Assembly (NCBI RefSeq): GCF_026151205.1
Contig: NC_087076.1
Span: forward strand, 11,322,902 to 11,386,901
DNA length: 64,000 bases
Direction: 5' to 3'
Source of the DNA: Bolinopsis microptera
Taxonomy: Eukaryota > Ctenophora > Tentaculata > Lobata > Bolinopsidae
Shown in pieces: positions 11,001 through 25,100 of this stretch (its first letter is position 1; each line of letters begins with the position of its first letter). The translations under genes and the position numbers were made by a program. Under the pieces are notes generated by a model that saw only the letters and a program-made list of their open reading frames with translations, made no database searches and had not been told where the DNA came from.

Positions 11001-14000
11001 GTGATCCTCAACGAGCGACCACTTGTAATAGAGGTGGTATGTCACGTGACACCGAGCCGTCCAATCACAAACAGGAAGAGTGACCAGATCGATATCGTGT
11101 GTTTACTTTCCTTATCTTTATTTGACCCTCTGTTCAAATTGTTATCTCTATCACATCTCGGCTCGGCAAGGTCCGCGTGCAATATCTGCACCGCGGTAAA
11201 CACGCCATGATTGTTGTACTTATATAACCGTGCCCATTGCTCACCATTGCCCACCTACAATACAAACTGTTGGGGGGGGGGGGGGGGGAGGGGGGGGGGG
11301 TTGAAGATAAACAACCGATCTTGATAGTGTGTTGGTCGCTCCTCCAACTGACTGTGATGCTAACTGTTCAATCATGAACGGAACATTAACATATATCCAT
11401 GAGTGCTCCTTTGCTTAACTTAGACAGTAAGTGTTTGAAAACGGAATATAGGACACGACTTCACTGACAAGAACTGTATGTTCCAGGAGGAGGCACTTGC
11501 AGTGTACAGGAGGACAAGCATGGTTATACATGACAGATTTGAAGTACTAGTTCAACATGGTGCAGTTCATTTTTACCAGGTTAGACACTCAAAATTTCAA
11601 TTTGTGCTGTGTAATCAGTCATTGCCGTTTTAAATATGTAAACTTGGAATCATTCTCACAATTGTAATAAGAGTTTGTGTAACTTTAAATGTTGCACTTG
11701 CCCTCAAAGTCAATGGAATTCATTTTGTGTGCGGGGTGTTTATTTTAGATGAGATACGGAAGTATTGATAAAATCGATAACGGGTAATGGGTGCGCTGTT
11801 GAAATGGTTCAGTGGACCTGTGGACCCCTCTTTAGTTCGTTTACCAGCTGCATTTTATTTCGGATCATGGGTAAGAGCTTTGCTGTATATACTTGTACTG
11901 ACAGATATTTTAGCTGGTACCGTACATACATATTCGTATCGTATTTTTGGCCACATTGACGGTCCTTTACATTTAGGCCCGCAAACTGAAAACGTACTCC
12001 ATCGTTAACTGATGCTACTGCAAATAACACTGTTTGTCTGTTTAAATCCATGCTACCACATGATTACTGTGTTCGTGCTTAAAAATTAACTGTGCATGTA
12101 GCGACGTGAATTTAATTTCCTCTTAGTCTTAGAATCTAAATATGCCGTTTTGGTGCACGTAACGTGCGTAATCCGCGTCCGGTTCGTTCAGTGGACCCGT
12201 CTTTAGATCGTTTACCAGCTGCATTTTATTTCGGATCATGGGTTAGAGCTTTGCTGTACACTATTCAAATTTCTATTTAAAATCCTGCATGCAGTAAGCA
12301 GTTACTCAGAGCCAGCTAGAGAACGTGTTGTAACGTCACGTAATAGTTGAGTGTAGAGTGATTATTCATCGTCCGGTTAGTTAAGAATAAGCGGAATAAA
12401 AAGCGAATTAAATTTCAGGAGTTACACTTAACATCCCAGAGGTGATGTGGAGCAAGACTCAGTTCACGCCGGAAGAAGTAGCTGCCAGCAGAAAAGTAAG
12501 CATCGCCCGCATTCACGTGGAACGCTCCATTGGCTATCTGAAGCGGTACAAGATTTTGGGAAACAAAGTTGTGGCGAAGATATTGCCTTATCTGAGCGAC
12601 ATCGCATTCGTGTGTGCCCATTCGTGTGTGCCCAACTTGTCAACCCTGTTTTTTTAAGGGAGGTGGACAGTGATTTTTTTTAAATGACCAGGTCTACCTA
12701 AACTTGTCGAGCTTGCTGAATAGGAGGAGCGACCGACACACTATCAAGATCGGTTGTTTATCTTCAACCCCCCCCCCCCAACAGTTTGTATTGTACGTGG
12801 GCAATGGGTACGGTTATATAAGTACAACAATCACACTATTTCAAGTTCATGACGTTATCATGGCGTGTTTACCGCAGTGCAGATATTGCACGCGGACCTT
12901 ACCGAGCCGAGATGTGATAGAGATAACAATTTGAACAGAGGGTCAAATAAAGATAAGGAAAGTAAACACACGATATCGATCTGGTCACTCTTCCTGTTTG
13001 TGATTGGACGGATCGGTGTCACGTGACATACCACCTCTATTACAAGTGGTCGCTCGTTGAGGATCACGGAGCACATCAGGGCTGCCCGTCGTCAGAATAA
13101 ACTTAATTCAATTTTTAGTATGATTGTTATATTGTGGTGTTGGTAACCTACCTTCATTGTGTTTCTTTTGACTTTGTTATCATGCTGTGCTCTAGAAATT
13201 TTGATAGTACCTGTTCGATTTGTTAAGGAGACGATATCCTTGTTTATATATGTTGCAGGATCAGAATGTTCGTGAGGAACAGTCACCAAAAGTGAGTTGC
13301 TAACCTGCTGTGTGTTTTCGTACTCTGGTCTTCACTCAAGTTGCAAAGCTGCAATAAACGTATCGCAAAGAACATTTATATCTGAGAAGTGTGTTAGTAC
13401 TAGTTTGATCAGTTAAGGTGAGGATTGCCTCGATCTGTCGGGTTCAGCTTTACTGCCTAGGTCATGAGTAGAACCGAAGGATCAAAACATATGTTGCTTG
13501 TTGCTCGTATTAGCTATAAAACATCAATTTTTAGGGATAAGGAAGTGTTTATAGGTTCTGAAACCTAGCTAAATCGATTTTTCGTGCAATTTTAGGTCAG
13601 AAACAGTCATCAAAATGAGTTAATAAGAAGGTCGATTTCTCGGTTATTTTTGAGCTTTCGTTCAGAAAATAATTCGGGGCCTTCAAAGGGGGGTAACAAG
13701 AAAGCGTTACAAGTGTTACAAGCCTTCTATAATACAAAATGTGTATCACCTCTTCAACCCGCCGAACATGTGCTTACCCTAAAAATGTAAACAAATGTGT
13801 TTCACCTCCTCAACCCGCCGAACATGTGCTCACTATTAAAGTAAACAAATGTGTTTCACCTCCCCACCAGTATCCACATCTATTAATTCTATTTATTATT
13901 ATTAATTATTAGTTATCAACTCTATAAATTGAAGAAGGTTTTGACTGGAACTAGCCAACATTTTCACCATCAAATTTGAAAGGCCAATCACTGATCAAAT

Positions 14001-16153
14001 AACAGTAAGAATTGCTACAAATCATAACGATAAGGAATGTTACGAACCCCAAGGAGATGGACTTGTTCCCTAATATCAACAAAAGTCTTAACAGTAGGGT
14101 ATCTGTCTTGTTCGTGTGCTGCAACAGAGTTAGTGAAGCTGTTGCAGAACAGAGTAAGGTTGAGCGGTTGAGAGTTCCTCCAAAGTTCAGGTCGACAATG
14201 GTAGTCACTGCTGGTTAGTTGGACCGGTGGGTCGTCAAACTCGTACAACTGCCAAAAGGTGGTTATTACAAACACAAATGTAAACTTGAGATTAGCTGAA
14301 ACCCGAACCAAGCAAAAACCAAGGTACAATAATACCCCCATTCACCGCGGAGTTTGGGAGAAAGGCTAAAGTCGCGGTAAATCGGGATTTGCAGTAAATC
14401 GGGGTATTACTGTAGTATGTGGGAGCCTTTCGTGAATATTTGGAAAAATAACGTTCTTTGCGAATTGACACATGATAGCTTTGCGACAGACATGTTTACA
14501 CATAACACAACGAACAACATTAACAGCGACGAGCCTACACGGTTGACAAAATATGGCTTATATTCTGAAAATGCAGAGAGAAAAGTAGCTCCTTGAGGAA
14601 TAAGCTCAGGAAGATAGAAATCGATAATTGTCAGAGAGGCTATGTAATGCTGATAGTGCAATGATCATATATTATGAATTCCATTTCAAGAATTCCCTAA
14701 ATTATCGAATTTATTAGAGAGGCTATGCTGAAAGTGATCGTATTCGTATGAATTGCTTGGCTGTTTAGAATTCCATTTCATGAATTCCTTGAATAATCGA
14801 ATGTAAAAGGTAATCTGAGTGATCAATGTATTGCAGATTCCTAATAGAAGAATTAAAAACCCATGCTATTATTAGGTTTTTATGATCAGTTTTGATGATT
14901 AAAAATGCTGTCAGCGTTGTAAAAAAAACCCGGTATAACAGTGAAGGAACCAGAGCAAATCAACCATCTTGAAATTCTGAAATCTGTATTTTCACATTTG
15001 TCACATGCTTGTCAATCATGTGGAATTTGCTGCAATTAACATTCAATATTTACAGGCACATTATTTCAAATTACATACACATTCTCGGTTGTCGTTTTTT
15101 AAAGTTTGAAAAAAGTAGAATGAGACGACTTTGCAGGCGCCTTTCAAATTTATGGTCGAGGAAACAAACAAACGGGCGAACTAAAAGTTGTCGACTGTCG
15201 AAAAAAACGTCGAGGACGAACTAAAAATCGAGTGTTAAAACATGGTCGAGGTGGACGTTTCAGATTTGCATACCTCATCACCTTTGGTTAGACTTCACCG
15301 CTATATACCTGTTTGACCAGAGGGTCTGTAGCTACATTCACGTCGTGTACAATCAGTACCTGAGCATCTCTAATCACACCCGTTGGGTTTTCTAGAAGCG
15401 GCTGTGCTGCGGCGACTATCGACGCTTCCACGTTGTTTCTGATGGAATGGGTGGAATTTGTGTGTAGCTGTATTGATCAATAATCATGTACTTGTACTGA
15501 AACTTTCACTACATATTTAAATTGTGGTTTATTTCGTCAGCACCACCTAGTGTTGAAGCTACAGCTCTCTGGATGAGAGCTATTAAGCTCAATAAAATGC
15601 CCCAGTATATGTTTATAAATTCTAAGTATATGTCAGCTGGTACTCAGTATGAAACAAACCTATCTGGCTTCGAACTGCAGATGTAGTTACGACTTTCAGC
15701 GGACACGGTCAGAGATATGATCGTTTTCACCAAGAATAGCACGCACTCATCAGGTCCAGCATTGAGATGCAGTCTCATTCCTAAAGAGAGGAGTATTGGA
15801 TCAGCAATCATCATCAAAGTAGAAGATGGGGAACATTTTCTTATTGACGGAATTGAGAAATTTATGGCGAATTGCTACTGATTCACTATATCACGCACTA
15901 AAGAACCTATACCTTCCAGATCGCGCTGCATATTCTCCAGCAGGAAGGTGGATAGATTTTGGTTTCCCAGCTTGAATATTCTGTCTTTATACTGATCAGC
16001 TGTTTCCGATAAGAGATATGATGCGTGTATGAACCATCTGATAATATTAAGAAGTAGAGGAGGTATACTTCGTTCCGTGTCAGTTAATAACCGGACACCA
16101 GGGGGCAGCAGGTTGTATCCCTGAGGGAGGGAGAACTTAGTTTTGGGAGTATT
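8033..16153 (-). CDS. RNF213: RNF213 block 11: C-terminal region
   Basis: Exons 15913-16153, 15660-15780, 15309-15438, 9992-10138, 9658-9807, 9376-9518, 8889-9169, 8439-8698 and 8033-8272. Conserved features are LPQGYNLLPPGVRLL, RWFIHASYLLSE, LPEPVAREGICCLHLL followed by TLIALHNKL, REVRFSYGVFERYL and a final LNYEHSVAFWLAL. The stop is TAA at 8033-8035. The intron 10139-15308 contains a 3.7-kb transposon whose end lies only about 50 bases from the 3' splice site of exon 9992-10138. Exon 15913-16153 has two candidate acceptors 8 bases apart, and only the inner one keeps the frame. Confidence 0.88.
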
Positions 16154-19100
16154 CTGTGTTTCTGCAGAGAAATAAGGGTTCAGTGATCATGATGGAATGG
16201 GCTGGAAATTGGAATATGGGTCATACAATGATCTTATAAGTGTCATTTAAAACTGGGAATTCAGATTAATCTGTTTGCAATATTGAGTACCATCACATCG
16301 TGTTATAACAATTAACCTTTTCTTCCAATCCGATATTGTTGGCATCAGTAACCTCCATGGTATTGGTATTGTTTACAAACTGATGGTTGTCTCCACCAAT
16401 CTCCGCTCCACACGCACATCTCCCTCGCTGCATAGGACGACCACATTTGTTGATGGCGTACGCGTGACCGTTAGTACAACGATACCATTTCCATTTTTGG
16501 GAGCTGGTGATTTTAAATCTCTTTTTAATTACAGAAATACCACTGAATCTTGCATTGGTTACTAAGATAAAAGAAACCCCCAATTACTTAAATTATTGGC
16601 TTGAATGAAAGGTCTACACTTGTAATGAATATTAAACTTACCCTTCCGCGAGATTGCCAATAAAGTCAGAAAGGATATTATCTCTCATACCGGGAAGGAA
16701 TTTGTTCTCACTTTGTTCTGGGTACATTCTTATACTCTGAAATATTCAAATGTTTAAGACCTTCACCATATTATAATACTTAAGTAATTGTAACAGTAAC
16801 GAGGGTATGACTATGATCAGCTAGCACTGGAGCAGATAACGGTTGTTAAGATGAACACTCCATGAACAGTACACTGCAGCATTATTCTGAAGGTCCTTAC
16901 CTCGAGCAGTCTAAGGAAGGGATGTTTGCAGCGTATCTGCAGAGTCAGATAGAGCAGAGTAAGAGGTCCTCTGAACGGATCAACTCTCCTCAGATCCACT
17001 CCGGACAGGGTGTTAGGATCCGGGTCACCGGTACAAAGAGCTGTAAAACAGTTCTTCTCGCTGTCTTGCCTTAGTGTACCGCGCACCTGGGGTTCAAATA
17101 GAATCAGTGTCAAAACATGAAAACATGTGAACTGTAAAGTGAAAACACCCGGTAATAGTGCTACTTATAATAATTTGCCGTAGTCCAATGTTTAGGATCA
17201 CTGATCAGTCGGTCTAAAAAATGAAGTAAACTATTCTTTATGTCCACAAAAAAGAAGTTGAATAAGCGTTACCAATTCTTTGATGTTGTTGGGAATGGGA
17301 CTGTTCCTGAGAACGTAGTAAGTAGCTGCAATTGAATGTAGAGTGGTACACTCCTCAGCCTCCATCTTCTCCACTACATCATCAGCGTTGTTCGTACCAT
17401 TACTCACGGCCAACTCATTCCTAACACACGATAGACAGTAACAAAAAGCGCGCAGTTTCTCTTAAGTAATTTTACTATAATATGTTGAACTGCTATTTTT
17501 TAATCTAGGGATTTAGTACTTGATTTCATGTACCTTGAATTATGCACTAGCTTATAGTTATCATTCTGATCTGGTTTCCTAAACCGATTTCAATAATTAA
17601 AATCACTAGCAGTATCTTGGCTTTGCTCAACCATAAGGTATAAACTAAAACTTTAAAGGATATGAACTGAATTCTGATACCTTAAGGAAGTGTATCCCGC
17701 CCCGAGAAGAGTGAACAGGTCGTTCTCCTGAGTCTCCGCATCTTCAACAGGTGATATCCAACTCAAATTATCATCCTTCATAACCTTGGAGATCACTGAC
17801 ACTCCTGAAGTTGACGGTGATAATAGAACATTTAATGACAGAATTAAACCCCTGTTTTGGCATTTAAATAAGTCTCTGATACCAAAAAATAAATACTTAC
17901 TTTAGTCAAACTTTAAGAGATCTAAGCCGAACAAAAGTACCTCTATCAACGAAGAGTTGCTTGAGGAAGAATAGTTTAAGAGTGTAGACTTGTCTGGGAG
18001 GCATGGTGGAGAGACTAGCCCTCAACTCTTGCAGGTACACAGATAAGGGTGTGGCAGGCCTATCCAACACTTCACTTACTTCTTTTACTAGGATCGTCAG
18101 CCTGGATATTTGTTGTTGTTAATATTAAGAGAGAAAATCAACCCGCAATAAATAGTCTTTCAGATACACTCAGTTCGTTATATAAAAACGGTTCACTTTG
18201 GCGAAGGCTTCAGCGTCTTTAATTATTTTCATTTAAAGGTTTGTCTTTATAAAGCGCGTCTTTATTAAACAAACTGAGTGTACTCATTTAAACTGGGAAC
18301 ACTTGATTATCAACATTAAATCATCACAAAGACTTAAAATTACAGTGCAAAATTAGGGGGATTGTGATGAATAATTTCAAGTTTTCTTCATCATGAAACT
18401 GTATATTTTGTCGTAAAAATAAGTTGTCTCCGTAGCATAAATTATTCAGTACTCGGACTCACACTCTGCGGATACCAGAAACAGATTGTACAGTGCGCTG
18501 TATGTATTCCACTCCTTCATATTCAACTAAGTCATTGTACATGTTGATCAGTTGGGGAATATCTAGTCTGGTATTCACCACATCCTGGAGGAAAGGGTTG
18601 GGAAAGGGTTATATTATATATTATATATTAGGAATGTAGGATTCTTAGAAGTTATTTTAAATTATCGTTACAGACGCGCTTTGTGGTCTACACTACATGC
18701 CTCATGTTCATTCAAATGAAAGACAGGTCATATGTGTGAGAGCAGAACATTAAAATCTTCACCTGAGTGATGGTGACGAACTTTGCGAGCGTTGTAACGT
18801 TAACAGTCTGGTCTTGTAAGTGACAAGATTGGGATATGAACTCACTGTAGTCACTGCAGGGGTAATAGTTGGTTATATCCGATCATGAGAAATTAATTTA
18901 AAACCATAATCTCAGCTTACTACAGGACTGGAAAAGTAGATTTCAGCCATTTGAAACGTTATTTGGTAACGTTCGCAGATCTGACATAGAGCACGTCTTA
19001 CAGAACGTGGAATAGATTATAAAACCGTAAATGTTTAAATACTCACTCGCGATATGTGAGTTGATTCTTGACGAACATGGTGAAAATGAGGGTTTGTAGG

Positions 19101-22100
19101 GCTTCTAGCTTATCATTCGCTACTGACCTTAACAATCTGTTCTCACGCACTCTACCCTTTCCTGGGAGATATCATATATTTAGTCGACAAATTCACCAAG
19201 AACACCTGAGAGCCAGAGTCTGACAGGTCTTCCAAATCATTTACTTCGACATCTGCGGTTATATAACCCAAGATAAATGATAACTTATAACAAATTAGTT
19301 CAAATCTCACCGAGGGTTGCAAGAGTTTCCAAAATTCTGGGGTCAAGTCTCTGTTCACTCAGGAATGTTACAATTATTTGAGATAGGAAACTAACGGCCT
19401 CCCCGCAGCAATTGCTCACCAAAGCCACCAGGTCCCTGTGGATAATTTGTAGGCTTGTAAAACGTATGATACCGAGGTAAATGTCACTAGGTGATAATGT
19501 TCCGATTTGGTTGTTTTCTACTTTTCAATAAGATAAGTTACAAAAGTTGGTGCAATTTATTGAACTAACTCTAGATCAGCTGGGATGGGAGGAGAGTCTT
19601 CAAAAATAGGATCCCCGCATCTTGAGCATCTGAGAAGTTAGCATTATGGTAATTAACTGCGAAATAATTACACTTATCAATTTGATAAGACAGGGGTATA
19701 ATGGTAAAGATATAGAAAGTAAATCATTTGACTTAGTTGTGCGTTTCTTTCAAAGCCCCTTGCGGACAAATGTAAAGAATAAATTAGGGTTAAATAGTTA
19801 AATTAAGCAGAACTCACTGCATATTCTGGTTCTCAAAACAGGGTCTACAGAACACGTGTCTACACGCTGTAACGACCTGATCGTGAGTCAAATCACCGCA
19901 CACAGTACACACCCACATTATATTCCTGAAAATTTGCAGAGTTGAAGTTAAAACTTTAACAGCCATGTTAAATAGTGGTATGTAATAAGGAACAGAAATG
20001 AACTTTGTATGACACGAGTGTTGTAAGATGTGATATCAAGCTCACATCATATCAGTGTCCATAGCAAGGTCCTCCACTGCTAGTTGTATCATGTCGTGTA
20101 GTTGCGTAATAATTCCCTCAAGAGACTCCTGGACCGTGAGGGCCTCCAACTCCTGAATAGTCATCGAGTAGTTTTAATAATCCACAAATATGTTAGTTTT
20201 AATGTATTATTGTATCATTAATAATGATATAATTGAGTTTTACAATTTAGTGATTTCATTCCTGTTATATTCTCGCAAGATGCTTCTAATCCACGGACAA
20301 AGAAACATGACTCACGTGTTCTACTTTGACATAATAAATATCAGTTTGAACTTTAGGCACTCCGAGGCTGTTCATTTTACCAACAAATTTTCTGTTCAGG
20401 TCCTTGAATCTAACTCGGTTCCAACCATTCCTGGGAGTATTGGTTAACGTCATATATCATAATATCAAGGTCAGCCTAATTGTCTACACCCTCTGCAGTA
20501 TCTCAAAGGCTCTCAAATATTTCAAATCGGGGGCCTTCAGTAACAGGCTTCATTAGCTCTGATAATAGAGATAGAACAAACATGTGACTAACATGAGCCT
20601 GGCGTACGCGGTAGGGTGTCCGCCGTAAAGTCCGATGATAATCTTTATGGGCATGGTAAAGTTGTTGGTCCTCATGACGTTGTCAATAGAGCTCTCAATT
20701 TCAGTTAAGAGGATCTCACAAAGGGTGAAGAGAGGTTGTTCTGACCGTGAAGCGTTTTCAAAACAACTGATATCTTTATTGATCTCCTGCAGAAGAATAA
20801 AATGGTTAAAAATATACAAAGACATTATACACGAGGAGCAGCTTCCATCTCCGATCCTATTCAATCTGAATATCCAGTCCACTCCCACATTTGTTCCATA
20901 CAAGTATCAATTAAAAACTGTAAGATTTACCTGCACGAAAACAGTAAGAGTTTTCCGTAGAGCCTCTAGCTGGATCTGTCCACCAAGTCTCAGGTGGTAT
21001 ATCTGTATCAGAACAGCACACTCGGCAACATGTTTCTCCCGCCAACCTTCAGGAAGCTGCACTTCAAAGATCCTGTAAGCAATCTGCAGAAAAGGTTACC
21101 ATGAGAAGTGAAAATTTATTTAATATATCCTAGAAATACTGGCGAAAGACTGTACAAATTATAATTATGAACTTGAGATTGCGCAATGCGCATATCATGC
21201 AATTTTCGATACTTTGAATACAACATAGTTCTACGGTGTATGAACTACGTTGGGTAAGGTTGTATAATTGTATTTTCATGACAAACCTGGAATTCTAAGT
21301 CGGATTGAGCGGCGTAAACCATGTTCAAATAGTCCGAAAGATAACGTTCATTCAAATCCTGTCTTAACTGAGGGTCCTGACTCGCTCCACTCAACAATTC
21401 ATACAATTTACACTTGTTGAACTCCAACACGAAATTGTCTGACATGTCCTCCAGCAAATCGTCTGAGTAAGTAATCAATTGTAGCTTTGTAGTTAAACGA
21501 AACGACAAGGTGTGGAATATTCTCACAAATGGAATGACTGCGTGGAGCCGCGAGGCTGCTCATCAGTAACTTCGTACATTGATTTACAACGAACCTTCTT
21601 CATTAAGTCTGAATACACCAGTGCTCATCTCGTCCAATCTATCTTTGACGAGCCAGGAAAAAGGGAACCGACATGGCACATCTCTAGTGTCAGAGCAGAG
21701 GAAATTATGCTGTATTTTACACAAGCTATGGTCACTGACATGAATATCACTCCAACTGGGCATCATACTGTAAAAAAGGAATGTTAACTACATCCCCTCT
21801 CGCTACAACTTGCCAGGCATCACGAGCAAGACTGAAGACTGCCTAAATTCTCAATATAACGCCAGCCAGCAGCCTGTATAATTTAACGGTGCAAAATTGC
21901 GATTGTAACGATTACTCTGCACAATTGAGTATGACTTACGTAAGCATTTGCTCCCAGAAGACGGTAAGAGATGTTTCACTTCTGAGGGCTGCGTTACCAT
22001 CACGGTCTATATCTGATATGATACTAGCTGCTACATTCGTCAAGGAGTCTGACACCTGTTAATGTGTGTTCAGATCTTCAAGTTCTATCTCCTACAATTG

Positions 22101-25100
22101 GTTCAAACCAGAACGCAAACATTTGTGATCACTGAATTCTTATAATTCATATGTGGGATATGTTTTATGATCAAAGATCGGTACTATCTTTGCTAGCGAC
22201 TTTCCGGATTTGTCAAAGATAGTAAATGTAATGACGGAAAATGTAATGACGGAAAATACAATTTTACCAAATCGTCATCTCCAAATGATGATTCCACGAG
22301 CTATACGCTTTCAATAAAAAGGTCAATAACTAACCTTGAGCATCAGAACGTTCTGGAATGAAGTGCTTTCTGATAATCTTGCTTTGTCAAGAGCGGCTTT
22401 CTGAATCCAGTTTAACTTCGGTGAGTCGCTTGTTGTTTTCAGAGATTGTGTCAGAGCGGAAGTGATCCTAGTTTGCAGGTACGCCGATGTCATACAGTCC
22501 TGATCACAATATTTCAGTACAAAATCAGGAGATAGTGAATGAGGAACAACTGTTTATCTAATCTCTTCGTGAACGGGCGGAAACTTTGGCGGTTAAGGGC
22601 ATGGATTTTCAGATGGCTTACCTTTAATACAGGACCCAAATCCTCACGTGGGAATGGGTTAGCTATGTTGCACACAACTTGCTCCTTGTAGGTATTCAGC
22701 ACCTCGTTCATGTCCAGGATGTCATCTGCGGAATGCAATTTATTTGGTGGTTAAGACTTAAGATCTGATCCAAATTACGAAATGAACTCATCGAGGGCTA
22801 ATAGCGGGGTCCGGACTCTAGGGCGGGTTAGGGTTAGAGTCTTACGCCGTTTAGTCCCGGACCCCTAATAGCCGGTCGTCTTTGTACCTATTTGCCTCGT
22901 GGGGGTTTCAGAGACTCGGTTAAATAATTTTTCAATCATAAAAACAAACCATCGAACAGTCTCGGGATATCTCTGCTCCACAGATTTCTCAAATTTGACA
23001 TCTCCGAAATAGACTTCATTCTTCCAGTCTTGGGGTTCAAGTCCTCAATGTGCACGTTATTCCATACCTCGCTGTGGAACAGAGCCGGTCTGTTCTCCTG
23101 GAAAATTTAATTATTAAAGAAAAGACAGAAACTGTCAAATATAGCTTGAGACAAGGTGATTACAGACAAAAACTCAAAACAAAATTATTCGTTAGAAAAA
23201 CTTACAGAGTTTCGGAGCAGCTGAGTGATTATTATCACATGTTTTATTAATTTCGTATCCCTGCTGAAAGACTGCAATTGGAATCTCATGTAGCTAAGAA
23301 GCTTGTGCCACTTTGGCGGCACCAATATCACCAGCCACTTCGACTCATCTTGGAAGAATGGCTGAACAGCTGATTCAAATGTGCTCTGTGATCCAAATTC
23401 CTCGACATTGAACTTGTATGCAGACTCCTCCTGGAATAACAATATAATCATAAATATTTTACTGAGTACCACCACTGCACTTTACAGTATAGGTTTGTCA
23501 TTTGGGTGTATTATATCGGATTGTAGTTCAAAGTATTAGGAAGTGGAAACCAAAGTGACAGCCAAACGAAGGCTTTCATATAACGAACGAACAGATCATG
23601 TATAATAAGCCGCGCAAATGGAAAACACGCGCTCGGGTTAATGTCACGAGAGTGTACAAAATTTCAGTTAGGCGCTGGCGCGTTACATTCAAAATAGTAT
23701 TGCGCCGCGCAATAATTGAGCGTTTCATTTTTTTAAAGTAGCAGCGAATTGCCAAAAGCAAAAGTGACATTTTAGTTTAAGTAACCTTTGGAAGTGGAAT
23801 GTTTTTCTTCGCTGGAAGGTGGGAGTAGGTGGAAACTACAAAGAAGGATGGTTTAGTCTCCTTCCCCTGGTATTTTACGAATGAAGCCAAGTCTTTGATA
23901 ATTGGAAATACTTTACCCCCTCGGTCGTAGTACTCGTCCCATACTTCCTAAACAGAGAGGGCGTGTATTGATTAGTAACTTGAAAAACAACGTATAACTT
24001 AATTCTTAGTCTTCTCTTTTTCTAGGATATATCATTTACCATTCGATTCACTCACCTCCACTTTTTCCTCATCTGACAAAGAGAATCGAACGAGCCCATC
24101 GTATGAAACTGTTCTCAGTAGCCTATTTTTGCATTCCTTCAGCAGATGATCCAAGTACACTGGTACTTGATCTAATGGCCTTGTTTCATTTCTTTTGTCC
24201 TGAATTCTCTTCCACTCCGTTTTGACGTATGATGCTGTCGTATCTTGATGGTATCCGATAAACGTTTCGTTTGTCTGGAAGTTATCCAGGATGCCTGCCG
24301 GATTGGTAATAATTAGAATAAACTAGAATCAATTCAATATAGAAATAATTTCATTTTTAGCAATGGTATTGAGAGGCTCCAATTTAAGAATATTTATCAC
24401 AGAAATTCACAGAAATTCACAGAAATTCACCTGAGTTAGATTTGGTAAGACTCTCTACCCAGTTTTCAAGTTTTCTAACAACGGTACCTAGTTTCTGTCA
24501 ATGTCATACTATCCCTCAGTGTAAAGTAGTGTTTCTCCATCCGGTTGAGAAGAGGAATAGGAAACTTGACAGCCTGGTCGGAAAGTATTACTGACTACTG
24601 AGTTAGACCACATTCATACTAAAGTAAGACCATATTACTGACTACTGACCATATTACTGACTACTGACCATGTTACTGACTACTGAGTTAGACTGATACT
24701 AAAGTCAGACCATTTTTATATTAGGTGTAATGAAGGGCTCTGAGACACGCACCTGGTCAGGACGAGCGAGTAAGATGATCTTAGTCTCGTCATGTACCCT
24801 GCAGTTGACTCTGTGTGACTCCAGTGCGATCTCAACATACCTGGGGTTTTAATTTGTAATGTTTCTGTCAAAACCTCTAAACTCTATTTAATACTGTACA
24901 CTGTAAATGAGTATACAATGAGTATACACTACACACTTACGTAAATATTAAAGGAGGATATTATATAAGTGAATTCGATATGTATTTCCCAATCATAACC
25001 AGAAATTTGGTTGCTGCAACTAATAATGATTTTCATATTCAGTTGAAAAACTGGAAAAATAGAAATTAATACCACGTAAAAGTACGTAAGAATCAAGGCG

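Larger units (their letters stand above)
10188..13880 (+). mobile_element. DDE_Tnp_4-type DNA transposon with 1.16-kb terminal inverted repeats
   Basis: The left arm (10188-11346) and right arm (12723-13880) are near-perfect inverted copies that start GATGTGGATACTGGTGGGG. They include the poly-G or poly-C run and a copy of MCSVILNERPLVIEVVCHV in each orientation. TA flanks both ends (10186-10187 and 13881-13882), suggesting a 2-bp target duplication. Between the arms lies 1.4 kb with a broken transposase. The DDE_4-like tail and 2-bp target suggest the IS4EU/ISL2EU or a Harbinger-related group, which is inference. It sits wholly inside an RNF213 intron. Confidence 0.8.

Noticed and set aside
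11042-11254. ORFs MCSVILNERPLVIEVVCHV and neighbours, present twice (about 11.0 and 13.0 kb)
   Set aside because: They lie in the inverted repeats of the 3.7-kb element and match each other only because the arms do. No coding signature is present.
20635-21078. 147-codon plus-strand ORF
   Set aside because: It is antisense to three well-supported RNF213 exons and has no family motif.
21775-21830. Minus-strand stretch reading LARDAWQVVARGDVVNIPF as a possible RNF213 exon
   Set aside because: It is out of frame with the adjoining exon 21595-21767, which already joins exon 21940-22055 in the right phase without it.
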